This document shows, piece by piece, positions 39,901-48,030 of a DNA stretch of 64,000 nt. The first letter of the stretch is position 1; every line of letters starts with the position of its first letter. The stretch covers positions 2,768,001-2,832,000 of the forward strand of contig NC_003062.2 of NCBI RefSeq assembly GCF_000092025.1, in the 5' to 3' direction. A model generated the notes under the pieces. It was not told the DNA's origin, searched no databases, and saw nothing but the letters and a program-made list of their open reading frames with translations. The DNA comes from Agrobacterium fabrum str. C58. GTDB lineage: Bacteria; Pseudomonadota; Alphaproteobacteria; Rhizobiales; Rhizobiaceae. The translations under genes and the position numbers were made by a program.

Positions 39901-40326
39901 GAAGGAGAGAACGGAGGCCAGCATCGGCTTATCGACAGTTGAGGCCGCCTCGAGCTTTTCATCCCTTTCACTGCACTCCCCCGGCAAAAGCAGAAGCTTG
40001 ATGCCCCGCCTGCGCGCCAGAATAGCCAGCTGATCGACCCCATAGCGCCAGCGCTCCGCGCCTCCGAGAATCCGGATAAGAATAACGCGGGCATGTTCCG
40101 CCGTTTTTTCGATCCAGAGATCGACCGACATCGGGTGCCGAAGTTCGGAGAGGTTCGCGGCAGAGAGGGAGGGGAGGGTCTCTCCCGCCTTTCCCCACGC
40201 CCGCTCAAGCCCGGCAAGATCGCTTGCCGAAAAAGACAGCACCACCACATCCGAACGCGGCTGGTTGAGATCAACCGGCTCGATCAGGTCGTCCAGAGAC
40301 GAGGATGTGGTGGCGAGAATATGCAT
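36976..40326 (-). CDS. cobN: Cobaltochelatase subunit CobN
   Basis: Large ATP-dependent subunit that inserts cobalt into hydrogenobyrinic acid a,c-diamide, working with CobS and CobT, which are not in this window. The 1116-residue protein has the CobN/BchH organisation: HVGAHGTLEWLPGK, the VYPFIVSNPGEAAVAKRR region, NLYAADPRTMPTPTAFDLG, FRISGLFRDMFPALI and GAGIEEKLASGTWD. It is on the short side (the Pseudomonas denitrificans protein is near 1,275), but no motif seems broken. It starts 64 bp after cobW and couples to cobG. Confidence 0.95.
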   Translation of the reverse strand: MHILATTSSSLDDLIEPVDLNQPRSDVVVLSFSASDLAGLERAWGKAGETLPSLSAANLSELRHPMSVDLWIEKTAEHARVILIRILGGAERWRYGVDQLAILARRRGIKLLLLPGECSERDEKLEAASTVDKPMLASVLSFFREGGRENMGRLAAGLSVLAGGGEWPDIKADPLPKAGFYRPDLGVVGQDEACAGFPAGASVLPILFYRSMLLAEDAAPVDALFQALSARGFAPLPIFVSGLKDGEAIRFLETVLPALQPAAIIAATAFASHTDDRGETLFDRLGVPVFQAVMATTRRVGWVENARGLNPSDLAMHVVLPELDGRILTGAISFKQARTDGGVSLVNVPEADRIEQVANRIAAFLRLKSAPPRDRRIVILMPDYPGAAPGRTGYAVGLDVPQSVLEMLRDLAEAGYAVEDIPETARALLDRIESQEATVDLSTYRDFFAGLTETASSSMNATWGAAEQDDAFADGAFHFRVARFGQVFVALAPDRGRNEDRRVDYHDPALPPRHALVAFGAWMQSVVATHAIVHVGAHGTLEWLPGKTVALSRDCFPEIVTGPLPVVYPFIVSNPGEAAVAKRRIAAVTIGHVPPVLVNAGLSPEQLALEQLVDEYAQADGLDRRRRDRLAKLIVEKALETGLAAEAGVGAKDDADAALSRIDAFLCDLKDFAIKDGQHVFGRSPEGEADPLRLQSAKAEKAALLAALDGRHIAPGPSGAPARGRLDVLPTGRNLYAADPRTMPTPTAFDLGRMAGEEVLRHHLQSHGDWPKHLVFDLWGSASLRNGGEDVAQALHLMGARPIHDPATGRVTGIEVLPPASLGRPRVDVTFRISGLFRDMFPALIALLDAAAKAVARRDEAPGDNPLAEEAAALGHIPARIFGSAPGTYGAGIEEKLASGTWDEREELGQAYLDAANHAFGGADGLEIFEDAGFTELVRRADLLVHTGDDPGRDLLDGSSDVAFIGGFSAAKAVLGGIADIVALDTTDPARPRARSMTQALTRVVRARAVNPRFIAGQMRHGPRGAAEFAETVDRLVGFAETTHVVSSSLIEALYDAYFGNEEVRDFILRENPKAAEVMAARFLSARRRGLWHSRRNAVDAELEMLILPRSERVGA

Positions 40327-40390
40327 CTAAAGCATTTCCAGTAAAAGTGCGCAGCGGTTTTGCGTCCGGACAATGCGCAAACGGCTTATG

Positions 40391-41428
40391 TCAGGCGGCC
40401 AGCATCTGTTCGATCTTTTCGCGGTTAATGCCCTTTTCGCCGATGACGACGAGACGGCTGCGGCGCTCTTCACCCGCCGCCCAGGGGCGGTCGTAGTAGT
40501 GGTTGACGCGGCTGCCGACAGCCTGCACCTGCAGACGCATGGGCTTAGTGGCGACTTCGATGAAGCCCTTGATGCGCAGCACATTCTCGGCAGCGGCCGT
40601 CTGCGCGATACGGGCCGCCAGCGCCTCCGGATCGGTAACGGCCGGCAGGTCGATGACGAAGCTGTCGAAATCATCGTGTTCATGATCGAGTTCGCCATCA
40701 TGATGGGTGCGGCGGTTTTCAATATCCTCTTCCACCGCAAGGCCGAGACCGATCAGCACGGTCGGATCGATGGCACCATTCGAAGCAACAACGATCTTCG
40801 CCGCCTTTGGCAGATGTTCGAGGATATGGGCCTTGGCCTTCTCGAGGCCGGCATCGTCGAGAAGATCGGCCTTGGTGAGCACGATAAGATCGGCGCAGGC
40901 GACCTGATCTTCGAAGACCTCTTCGACCGGATCGTCATGGTCGAGCGCTTCGTCGTTGGCACGCTGGGCAGCAAGCGCTTCCATGTCGTGGGCGACCTGA
41001 CCCTCGGCCAGAGCCGCGCCATCCACCACGGCGACCACGGCATCGACAGTCACGCGGCTTTTGATGGCCGGCCACTGGAAGGCCTGCACCAGGGGCTTCG
41101 GCAGGGCAAGGCCGGAGGTCTCAATGAGAATATGCTCCACCTTCGGCTGGCGGCTAAGGATTTGTTCGATGGCGGGCTGGAAATCATCCGCCACCGTGCA
41201 GCAGATGCAGCCATTGGCCAGCTCGACGATGTTTTCCTCCGGGCAGCTTTCAATGCCGCAGCCTTTCAGAATTTCGCCATCAATGCCGATATCGCCGAAT
41301 TCATTGACGATGATGGCGAGCCGCTTGCCGTCAAGCTTTTCGAGAAGACCGCGCAGCAGTGTGGTTTTTCCGGCACCCAGAAAGCCGGTGACGATGGTGC
41401 AGGGAACGCGGTCCAGAAGGGTGCTCAT
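40391..41428 (-). CDS. cobW: CobW family GTPase (COG0523)
   Basis: G3E-family GTPase proposed to deliver cobalt for CobNST. The 345-residue protein has the P-loop GFLGAGKTTLL (about residues 13-23), NEFGDIGIDGEIL, the metal-binding NGCICC motif, TKADLLDD as the guanine motif, and a His/Asp-rich stretch (HHDGELDHEHDD) typical of metal chaperones. The C-terminal CobW_C domain has RIKGFIEVATKPMRLQVQAVG. GGAGAG precedes ATG 41428, which overlaps the DUF1636 stop. It is under the cobalamin riboswitch. Confidence 0.95.
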   Translation of the reverse strand: MSTLLDRVPCTIVTGFLGAGKTTLLRGLLEKLDGKRLAIIVNEFGDIGIDGEILKGCGIESCPEENIVELANGCICCTVADDFQPAIEQILSRQPKVEHILIETSGLALPKPLVQAFQWPAIKSRVTVDAVVAVVDGAALAEGQVAHDMEALAAQRANDEALDHDDPVEEVFEDQVACADLIVLTKADLLDDAGLEKAKAHILEHLPKAAKIVVASNGAIDPTVLIGLGLAVEEDIENRRTHHDGELDHEHDDFDSFVIDLPAVTDPEALAARIAQTAAAENVLRIKGFIEVATKPMRLQVQAVGSRVNHYYDRPWAAGEERRSRLVVIGEKGINREKIEQMLAA

Positions 41429-41883
41429 GATCTCTCCTCGGTAAAATCGAATGGGGGAATGCGCGCCAGCATGCCGCGCTTTAGGGGTTCCGGGCGGCCA
41501 CGCCAGGGCATCAGGCCGTCGGGGGCGGCAGAAAGCAGCCGCGCGCCGACCAGCAGGTCTTCCGCATCGCCGGGCGTCAGCCCGCCAAACACATAAGACC
41601 AGCCATCGGCGCTGCGGAGCACGGCACTGAGGCCACGCTTGCAATTGGCAAGGCAATTGACGGAGCGAACGGCAATGCCGCTCTCCTGCGCCTTTTCAAT
41701 GACGGCATCGGCAAGACGCGAACCGGGACGCGGTTCGGCATTGGGATCGACATCATCGCGACAACTGCGGCATACGAAGACGGTAACGCCCGGCGCTGTC
41801 TCGTCCTGCGGGTTCCCGTTTGAACCTGAAGATGTCGCTGAAATATCCAAACCGTCCCGTTCCCGCGTCACGTTAAAATTCAT
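41425..41883 (-). CDS. DUF1636 metal-binding protein (thioredoxin-like 2Fe-2S type)
   Basis: The 152-residue protein has VFVCRSCRDD (CxxC), NCLANCKRG (CxxxC), and SYVFGGLTPGDAEDLL, as in DUF1636, a family that often accompanies cobW. The four Cys fit a metal or Fe-S site; function is unproven. The ATG at 41883 is preferred to a TTG at 41922, though no strong ribosome-binding site is seen, in keeping with riboswitch control of translation. It is the first gene after the riboswitch and overlaps cobW by ATGA. Confidence 0.85.
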   Translation of the reverse strand: MNFNVTRERDGLDISATSSGSNGNPQDETAPGVTVFVCRSCRDDVDPNAEPRPGSRLADAVIEKAQESGIAVRSVNCLANCKRGLSAVLRSADGWSYVFGGLTPGDAEDLLVGARLLSAAPDGLMPWRGRPEPLKRGMLARIPPFDFTEERS

Positions 41884-41984
41884 CGGGGTGCGGCTATCGA
41901 AAACGGTGTGCGACAGGCGCAAACCCGCTGTTCGATCTGACCGACTGACCGGAGCACCCCGCCCGGCAGACGCTTTTTCCTGAA

Positions 41985-42142
41985 ACGGCAGGTCTCCTGG
42001 CTTGCGGCTATCAACACCCTGTCACCGCCTTCCCGAACCGATCATAAAGGTTCAGTGGCTTTACGGTGCGGGCTTACCGCTTACAGTTGCGGGGGCAGCC
42101 ACGGAATGACCCTTTCTCGGGGCGGAACCGTGTTCCCTCTTA
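41985..42142 (-). promoter_or_regulatory. Cobalamin (AdoCbl) riboswitch
   Basis: Read on the minus strand the conserved blocks come in order: GGGAACACGG, GCTGCCCCCGCAACTGTAAGC, GCCCGCACCG, the B12 box GCCACTG...GGGAAGG, GTGACAGGGTGTTGATAG, and the closing GCCAGGAGACCTGCC. It lies about 100 bases before DUF1636-cobW and should repress this operon when cobalamin is plentiful. No terminator with a U tract was seen after it, so control at translation initiation is likely. Confidence 0.95.
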
Positions 42143-42320
42143 GCTTTTCCCGTTGCCGGGAAAAGACCGTCAGTCCCTTACCCTTAGGCTGAACGGGTGT
42201 AAGGGTCAATGCCGCGTGCCCGTGACCAGCGCATTGCCGGGTGCGGCAAATTGAGTATAGTCGCCGCTCCGAATGGCGGGGGCAAAAGGTCTCGCGCCGC
42301 AGGACAAGAAGGAACGAGCG
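42143..42320. other. Divergent region between cobalamin riboswitch and cobO
   Basis: This 178-bp stretch must contain the promoter for the riboswitch-led operon and the one for cobO-cobQ. A hairpin CTTTTCCCGTTGCCGGGAAAAG is visible near 42144-42165. I could not assign convincing -35/-10 elements, and no second riboswitch is present for cobO. Confidence 0.4.
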
Positions 42321-42938
42321 ATGACCCGCGACATCAGCGACAGCGAAGCCGAACGCCACCGGCAGAAAATGGTCAACCGCAAGACTGTGCAGGACGCCGA
42401 AGTTGCGGAAAAGACCATCGAAAAAGGCCTGCTGATGATCAATACCGGGCCCGGCAAGGGCAAGTCCACGGCCGCGTTCGGCCTCGCCTTGCGCATGCTC
42501 GGCACCGGGCGGCGAGTTGGCGTCGTGCAATTCATCAAGGGTGCATGGTCGACGGGAGAGCAGCAGGCCCTGACGCTCTTCGGGGATAAGGTCGTCTGGC
42601 GCACCATGGGGGAGGGCTTCACTTGGGACACGCAGGACCTCAAACGCGATGTCGCGGCCGCGGCAAAGGCCTGGGAAGAGGCCAAGGCCCTGATGGCCGA
42701 CCAAACAATCGGTCTTCTGCTCCTCGACGAGCTGAACATCGCTTTGCGCTATGATTACCTGCCGCTGGAAGAAGTTGTCGAAACGCTCTCTAGTCGCAGG
42801 CCCGATCTGCATGTCATCGTCACCGGCCGCAACGCCAAGCAGCCGCTGATCGACGCCGCCGATATGGTGACGGAAATGACGCTGGTGAAACATCACTTCA
42901 AGGCGGGCGTGAAGGCCCAAGCCGGGATAGAATTCTGA
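42321..42938 (+). CDS. cobO: Corrinoid adenosyltransferase (CobA/CobO/ButR type)
   Basis: Transfers the 5'-deoxyadenosyl group from ATP to Co(I) corrinoids. The 205-residue protein has the P-loop [44 protein letters not shown] and [23 protein letters not shown] 42321 follows AAGGAACGAGCG; the extension to 42273 is rejected. cobQ starts one base after its stop. Confidence 0.96.
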
Positions 42939-42939
42939 C

Positions 42940-44397
42940 ATGACAGCACGGGTGCTGATGTTTCAGGGAACCGGCTCCGATGTCGGCAAATCGCTGATGG
43001 TGGCCGGTCTTGCCCGGGCATTCACCCGGCGCGGCCTCTCCGTCGTGCCGTTCAAGCCACAGAACATGTCGAACAATGCCGCAGTTACCGCCGATGGCGG
43101 TGAGATCGGCCGTGCGCAGGCGCTGCAGGCGCGGGCAGCAGGCGTGCCGCTTTCCGTGCACATGAACCCGGTGCTCCTGAAGCCGCAGAGCGAAACCGGC
43201 GCACAGGTGGTAGTGCAGGGCAAGATCGTCGGCAGCGCCAAGGCGGCCGATTATCAGCACATGAAGGCCGGGCTGATGCCGCGCGTGCTTGATAGTTTCG
43301 AGCACTTGAAACAACTGGCCGATCTGGTGCTGGTGGAAGGGGCAGGCAGCGCCTCGGAAATAAACCTCCGCGCCAATGACATCGCCAATATGGGTTTTGC
43401 CCGAGCGGCCGATGCGCCAGTGATCCTGATCGGCGATATCGATCGCGGTGGCGTCATCGCCAGCCTCGTCGGCACCAGAGAGGTGCTCGACGACGATGAC
43501 GCGGCGATGATCGAAGGTTTCATCGTCAACCGATTTCGCGGCGATCCGGCACTGTTTTCCGATGGCATGCGGATGATTGCGGAAAAGACCGATTGGTCCT
43601 CCATAGGGCTTCTGCCGCATTTTTCCGATGCGGCGAAACTGCCGGCGGAGGATGCTCTGGGGCTTTCCGGCCCAGCCCAACGAAAGCCAAGCGCAAAAAT
43701 CCGCATCGCCGTGCCGATCCTGCCGCACATTTCCAATTTCGACGATCTCGATCCCCTCGACATGGAGCCGGATGTGGAACTGATCCGGGTCCGTCCAGGT
43801 GAGACGATCCCCGCCGATTGCCGTCTGGTTTTGCTGTGCGGCTCGAAATCGACCATCGCCGATCTCGCCGTGCTGAAAGATGCCGGCCTGGACATTGATA
43901 TAAAGGCGCATGTGAGACGCGGCGGCTACGTTCTCGGCCTTTGCGGCGGTTACCAGATGCTTGGAAAAACCGTTGCCGATCCTGACGGCATCGAGGGACC
44001 GCCGGCGACTGTCGAGGGGCTCGGCCTGCTGGACGTCGACACGGTTTTGACGGGCGACAAACGGCTCGTTTCCGTTCGGGGCACGAGTTTCGACGGCGTT
44101 GGTTTATCCGGCTACGAAATGCATGTCGGTGAAACCACGGGAATAGCGGGTAGTCTGGTGTTTTCGACGATCGACGGACATGCCGATGGCACCATTTCGC
44201 CCGACGGCCGCGTCTTCGGCACCTATATTCACGGTCTTTTTGCGGATGACCGCCAGCGCAGCGCATGGCTCGAGCGTCTCGGCGGGCAGGGCACGGACCT
44301 GAACTATGACGCGCAGGTTGATGCGGTTCTCGACCGTCTGGCTGCGCATATGGAACAGCACCTCGATCTCGACAGGCTGCTTGCTATAGCGCGATAA
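42940..44397 (+). CDS. cobQ: Cobyric acid synthase
   Basis: Amidates carboxylates b, d, e and g of adenosylcobyrinic acid a,c-diamide. The 485-residue protein has an N-terminal dethiobiotin-synthetase-like P-loop ([18 protein letters not shown]), [11 protein letters not shown], and a C-terminal class I amidotransferase with the Cys in [12 protein letters not shown] and the His in GTYIHGLF. It is coupled to cobO. The last 14 bases overlap cobD, which runs in the opposite direction. Confidence 0.96.
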
Positions 44398-45349
44398 GGA
44401 TCGCCAGAAGTCCGAACAGGCCAATCAGCAACAAGTCCGCGATCCGCGCCAGTCGCAATGCCTTGCGAATATCACCGGCAACCAGTGCGGACCTCCCGCC
44501 TTCGCCCATGAAACGCGCCTCGATCATCTGCCCGCCATAGGAACGCGGGCCGGCAAGCGCAAAACCGAGAGCACCGGCAAGCGCCGCCTCCGGCCAGCCG
44601 GCATTGGGGGAGCGGTGGTGGCGCGCATCGCGACGGATCGCGGCAATGGCCGCTTTTGGCGACGCGCCTTCGACAAAAAAAGCGGCGACCACAAACAGGC
44701 TGCCGCTCAGCCTTGAGGCCGGTAGATTAACGAGATCATCCAGCCGGGCCGAGGCCCAGCCGAAGGCCTCATGGCGGGGCGAACGATGACCGATCATGCT
44801 GTCTGCCGTATTGATCGCCTTGTAAGCCGCACCACCAGGCAGGCCCAGAAATCCGAGCCAGAAGGCAGGAGCGACGATGCCATCGGAAAAATTCTCGGCG
44901 AGACTTTCGATCGCCGCCCGGCAGATCGCTGCCTCATCTAGCTTTTGCGGATCGCGCCCGACGATCATCGACACCGCCTTGCGGCCGCCTTCCACCCCCT
45001 CGCGCTCCAGCGCCGTGGCGACTGCCTCCACATGCTGTTCCAGACTTTGTTGCGCCGGAAGCGACGCACCGAATATCGCCACAGCCAAGAGACCGAAGGG
45101 CAGGAAAAGCAGAACCGACTGCGCAAACCATGCAAGGATCACCGTTAGCCCGACAAAAACAACCAGCGCCGCAACACCTGCGGCTTTGCGCTGAGAAAAT
45201 GATGCGCTCTCCCGGTTCCATTTTTTGTCCATGAGCGCGATAAGCGAACCGATCCAGGTGACGGGGTGGCCGATGCGTTTGAACAGCCAGTCCGGATAGC
45301 CGGTCAGGCGTTCGATCACGAGCGACAGGAAAGCGAGAGCAAAGAACAT
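44384..45349 (-). CDS. cobD: Adenosylcobinamide-phosphate synthase (CbiB/CobD), membrane protein
   Basis: Attaches aminopropanol phosphate to adenosylcobyric acid. The 321-residue integral membrane protein has [23 protein letters not shown] at its start, [26 protein letters not shown] in the middle and [21 protein letters not shown] later, all family landmarks. The start ATG (45349) shares the CATG palindrome with that of cobC on the other strand. It converges on cobQ with a 14-bp overlap. Confidence 0.96.
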
Positions 45350-46394
45350 GGGCGAGACAGTACCAGAAAAAGCTCAGGGAGCGATCCGTCACGGCGGCAA
45401 TCTCGGCAAGGCGCGCCTGATGTTTCGGCAAGCACCTGAACCGTGGATCGACCTTTCGACCGGTATCAATCCGCACTCCTACCCGCATTCGCCCATTCCC
45501 GCCAGCGCATTCGCCCGCCTGCCGGAACCCGGCGCCGCCGAGGAGCTGAAACAGCTGGCGGCGGCCCATTTCGGCGCGCCTTCCGCGCAGCATGTCACGC
45601 TTTCTCCCGGCACCCAGATGTTGATGCCGCTGCTGGCGCAGATCGCCATCAATCGTGGAGCCCAAAGCGGTGCCGTGCTTTCACCCGCCTATGCGGAACA
45701 TGCCCGCACCGCCCGCATGGCGGGGCTGACCGTCACCGAAGTGGAAAACATCGGCGATCTCTCAGCTTACGGCTATGCGGTGGTGGTCAATCCCAACAAT
45801 CCCGATGGTCGCATCACGGACCGCGAAGCTTTACTCGCGCTAGCCGGAACGATAGGCCGCAAAGGCGGTCTGCTCGTCGTGGATGAAGCCTTCATCGAAA
45901 CGGGCGGGGCCGAAAGCCTGGCGGTTGCAACCAATGGCGAAGCGCTGGTGGTCCTGCGATCCTTCGGAAAATTTTACGGCATGGCGGGCGTGCGCCTGGG
46001 TTTCGCAATTGCGCATCCCGAGATCGCTGCCGAACTGGAAGCGAGGCTTGGCCCCTGGGCGGTTTCCGGTCCGGCACTGCATATCGCGACAGAAGCTCTG
46101 GCGGACAGGGAGTGGCAATCATCCATGCGTCTACGGCTCGCGGAGGAAGCGAGGCGCATGAACGAGTTGCTGGAAAAGGCAGGACTGAAAATCGCCGGCG
46201 GCACTTCCCTGTTCACGCTGGTGCGGGACGAGCGCAGCAGGGCACTGTTCGGGCATCTCGGCCGTCGCGGCATTCTGGTGCGCATCTTTGACGAAAGGCC
46301 TGATGACATGCGTTTCGGCCTTCCCGGCAGCGAAGCGGATTGGCAGCGCGTCGAAGAGGCGCTGCGATCTTTCGATCACTCCTCGAAAGTGTAA
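45348..46394 (+). CDS. cobC: Threonine-phosphate decarboxylase-like PLP enzyme (CobC)
   Basis: Class I aminotransferase fold enzyme supplying (R)-1-aminopropan-2-ol phosphate. The 348-residue protein has IRHGGNLGKA at the start, DLSTGINPHSYP, NPNNPDG, and the PLP lysine in LRSFGKFYGMAGVRLG. There is no alternative start before IRHGGN, so ATG 45348 is fixed and overlaps the cobD start codon head to head. The last 19 bases overlap the end of the L-fuconate dehydratase gene. Confidence 0.94.
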   Translation: MGETVPEKAQGAIRHGGNLGKARLMFRQAPEPWIDLSTGINPHSYPHSPIPASAFARLPEPGAAEELKQLAAAHFGAPSAQHVTLSPGTQMLMPLLAQIAINRGAQSGAVLSPAYAEHARTARMAGLTVTEVENIGDLSAYGYAVVVNPNNPDGRITDREALLALAGTIGRKGGLLVVDEAFIETGGAESLAVATNGEALVVLRSFGKFYGMAGVRLGFAIAHPEIAAELEARLGPWAVSGPALHIATEALADREWQSSMRLRLAEEARRMNELLEKAGLKIAGGTSLFTLVRDERSRALFGHLGRRGILVRIFDERPDDMRFGLPGSEADWQRVEEALRSFDHSSKV

Positions 46395-47653
46395 GTCTCG
46401 ATCGACTCCGGCTTCATTTCGATGGAGAAGCCCGGCAGCTTCGGCGGCATATAAGCGGCGTTGCGGATATCGCAGGGCTCGATGAAGTGCTCATGCAGAT
46501 GGTCGACATATTCGATCACGCGGCCTTCCTTGGTGCCTGACACCACGAGATAGTCGATCATCGACAGGTGCTGCACATATTCGCAAAGGCCGACACCACC
46601 CGCATGCGGCCAGACCGGCAGATTGTATTTGGCAGCAATCAGCAGAACCGCCAGTACCTCGTTCAGGCCACCCATGCGGCAGCTGTCGATCTGCACGACA
46701 TCAATCGCGCCTTCGGCGATGAACTGCTTGAACATGATGCGGTTCTGGCACATTTCTCCGGTTGCCACCTTCACCGAGCCGATGGCGGCGCGAATCTTGC
46801 GATGGCCGGCGATATCATCCGGGCTGGTCGGCTCTTCGATGAAGAAGGGCTTGGAAAAGGCGAGCTTATTCACCCACTCGATCGCCTGATCCACTTCCCA
46901 TACCTGGTTGGCGTCGATCATCAGGTAACGATCAGGGCCAATCACTTCACGGGTAATGGTGAGACGACGGATGTCGTCCTCCAGATCGCGGCCGACCTTC
47001 ATCTTCACATGGTTGAAACCGGCATCGATTGCCTCCTGGCAGAGACGGCGAAGCTTGGCATCGTCGTAACCCAGCCAGCCGGCCGACGTCGTATAGCAGG
47101 CATAACCCTCGTTCTTCAGTGTCTCGATGCGTTCCTTCTTGCCCGCTTCGGCCCTTCTGAGGATCGCCAGCGCATCATCGCGGGTCAGCACGTCGGTGAG
47201 GTACCGATAATCAACGATATCGGCGATCTCTTCCGGGCTCATATCGGCAACAAGCTGCCAGACCGGCTTGCCGGCCTTCTTGGCCAGCAAATCCCACACC
47301 GCGTTGACCACTGCGCCGGTAGCGAGATGCATCGCGCCCTTATCCGGGCCGATCCAGCGCAGCTGGCTATCGCTGGTTAGATGCCGCCAATATTTGCCGG
47401 GGTTTTCAGTGACAGTAGCAAGATCGGTGCCGACGACCAGATGGCGCATCGCTTCGATGGCCATGCAGCAAATGTCATTGCCACGGCCGATGGTGAAGGT
47501 CAGGCCATGGCCCTTCAGGCGCGGCTCATCCGTATCCAGAATGACGTAAGCCGCCGAATAATCCGGGTCGGGGTTCATCGCATCCGAACCGTCGAGGCTT
47601 TGAGAGGTCGGGAAACGCAGGTCGAAAACACGCAGATCTGTAATTTTGGTCAT
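46376..47653 (-). CDS. L-fuconate dehydratase (enolase superfamily)
   Basis: Dehydrates L-fuconate to 2-keto-3-deoxy-L-fuconate. The 425-residue protein has KMKVGRD (catalytic Lys pair), MIDANQVW, EEPTSPDD and ATGEMCQNR as metal ligands, and the His in VWPHAGGVGLCEYVQHL. These match the characterised L-fuconate dehydratase subgroup closely. It is the last gene of a nine-gene minus-strand series and converges on cobC with a 19-bp overlap. Confidence 0.9.
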   Translation of the reverse strand: MTKITDLRVFDLRFPTSQSLDGSDAMNPDPDYSAAYVILDTDEPRLKGHGLTFTIGRGNDICCMAIEAMRHLVVGTDLATVTENPGKYWRHLTSDSQLRWIGPDKGAMHLATGAVVNAVWDLLAKKAGKPVWQLVADMSPEEIADIVDYRYLTDVLTRDDALAILRRAEAGKKERIETLKNEGYACYTTSAGWLGYDDAKLRRLCQEAIDAGFNHVKMKVGRDLEDDIRRLTITREVIGPDRYLMIDANQVWEVDQAIEWVNKLAFSKPFFIEEPTSPDDIAGHRKIRAAIGSVKVATGEMCQNRIMFKQFIAEGAIDVVQIDSCRMGGLNEVLAVLLIAAKYNLPVWPHAGGVGLCEYVQHLSMIDYLVVSGTKEGRVIEYVDHLHEHFIEPCDIRNAAYMPPKLPGFSIEMKPESIETYTFEE

Positions 47654-47689
47654 GGCCGGTTACTCGCGGTCAGAGTCAAAGAAAATCGT

Positions 47690-48019
47690 TCAATCGAGGT
47701 GGAAGGTTTCTTCCATCATTGCCCACCACTCACCTTCCTTGCGGCTTTCGAGTGGTTGCTGGCAGGGAATGGTGAAAGACCACCACTCCTGGTTCTTTGG
47801 GCTTGCAGCTATCTTCGCCATATCGGCGCTGAAATCGCTGCCGTGATATTCCCAGTAGCCGAACAGCAGATTTTCCGGCTCGCGCAGGAAGATCGTGTAG
47901 TTGCGAATGTTGCTTTCGCTGATCAATGCCAGAACCTCCGGCCAGACCGCGGCGTGCAGCCTTTTATATTCCGCGATCATCTCAGGCTTGACGCCGATGA
48001 CCATGCCCATGCGCTGCAT
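47690..48019 (-). CDS. L-rhamnose/L-fucose mutarotase family protein
   Basis: Small alpha/beta barrel enzyme interconverting sugar anomers. The 109-residue protein has MGMVIGVKPEMIAEYKRLHAAVWPEVL, IRNYTIFLREPENLLFGYWEYHG and the C-terminal MMEETFHL, as in the RhaM/YiiL family. Pathway context favours L-fucose as substrate. The ATG at 48019 has GGAG six bases upstream; an ATG at 48031 overlaps the previous stop (TAATG) but lacks one. Confidence 0.88.
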   Translation of the reverse strand: MQRMGMVIGVKPEMIAEYKRLHAAVWPEVLALISESNIRNYTIFLREPENLLFGYWEYHGSDFSADMAKIAASPKNQEWWSFTIPCQQPLESRKEGEWWAMMEETFHLD

Positions 48020-48030
48020 GAAAAACTCCA

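Noticed and set aside
38551..39942. 463-codon plus-strand frame opposite cobN
   Set aside because: Antisense shadow of cobN; Arg/His/Gly-rich without domains.
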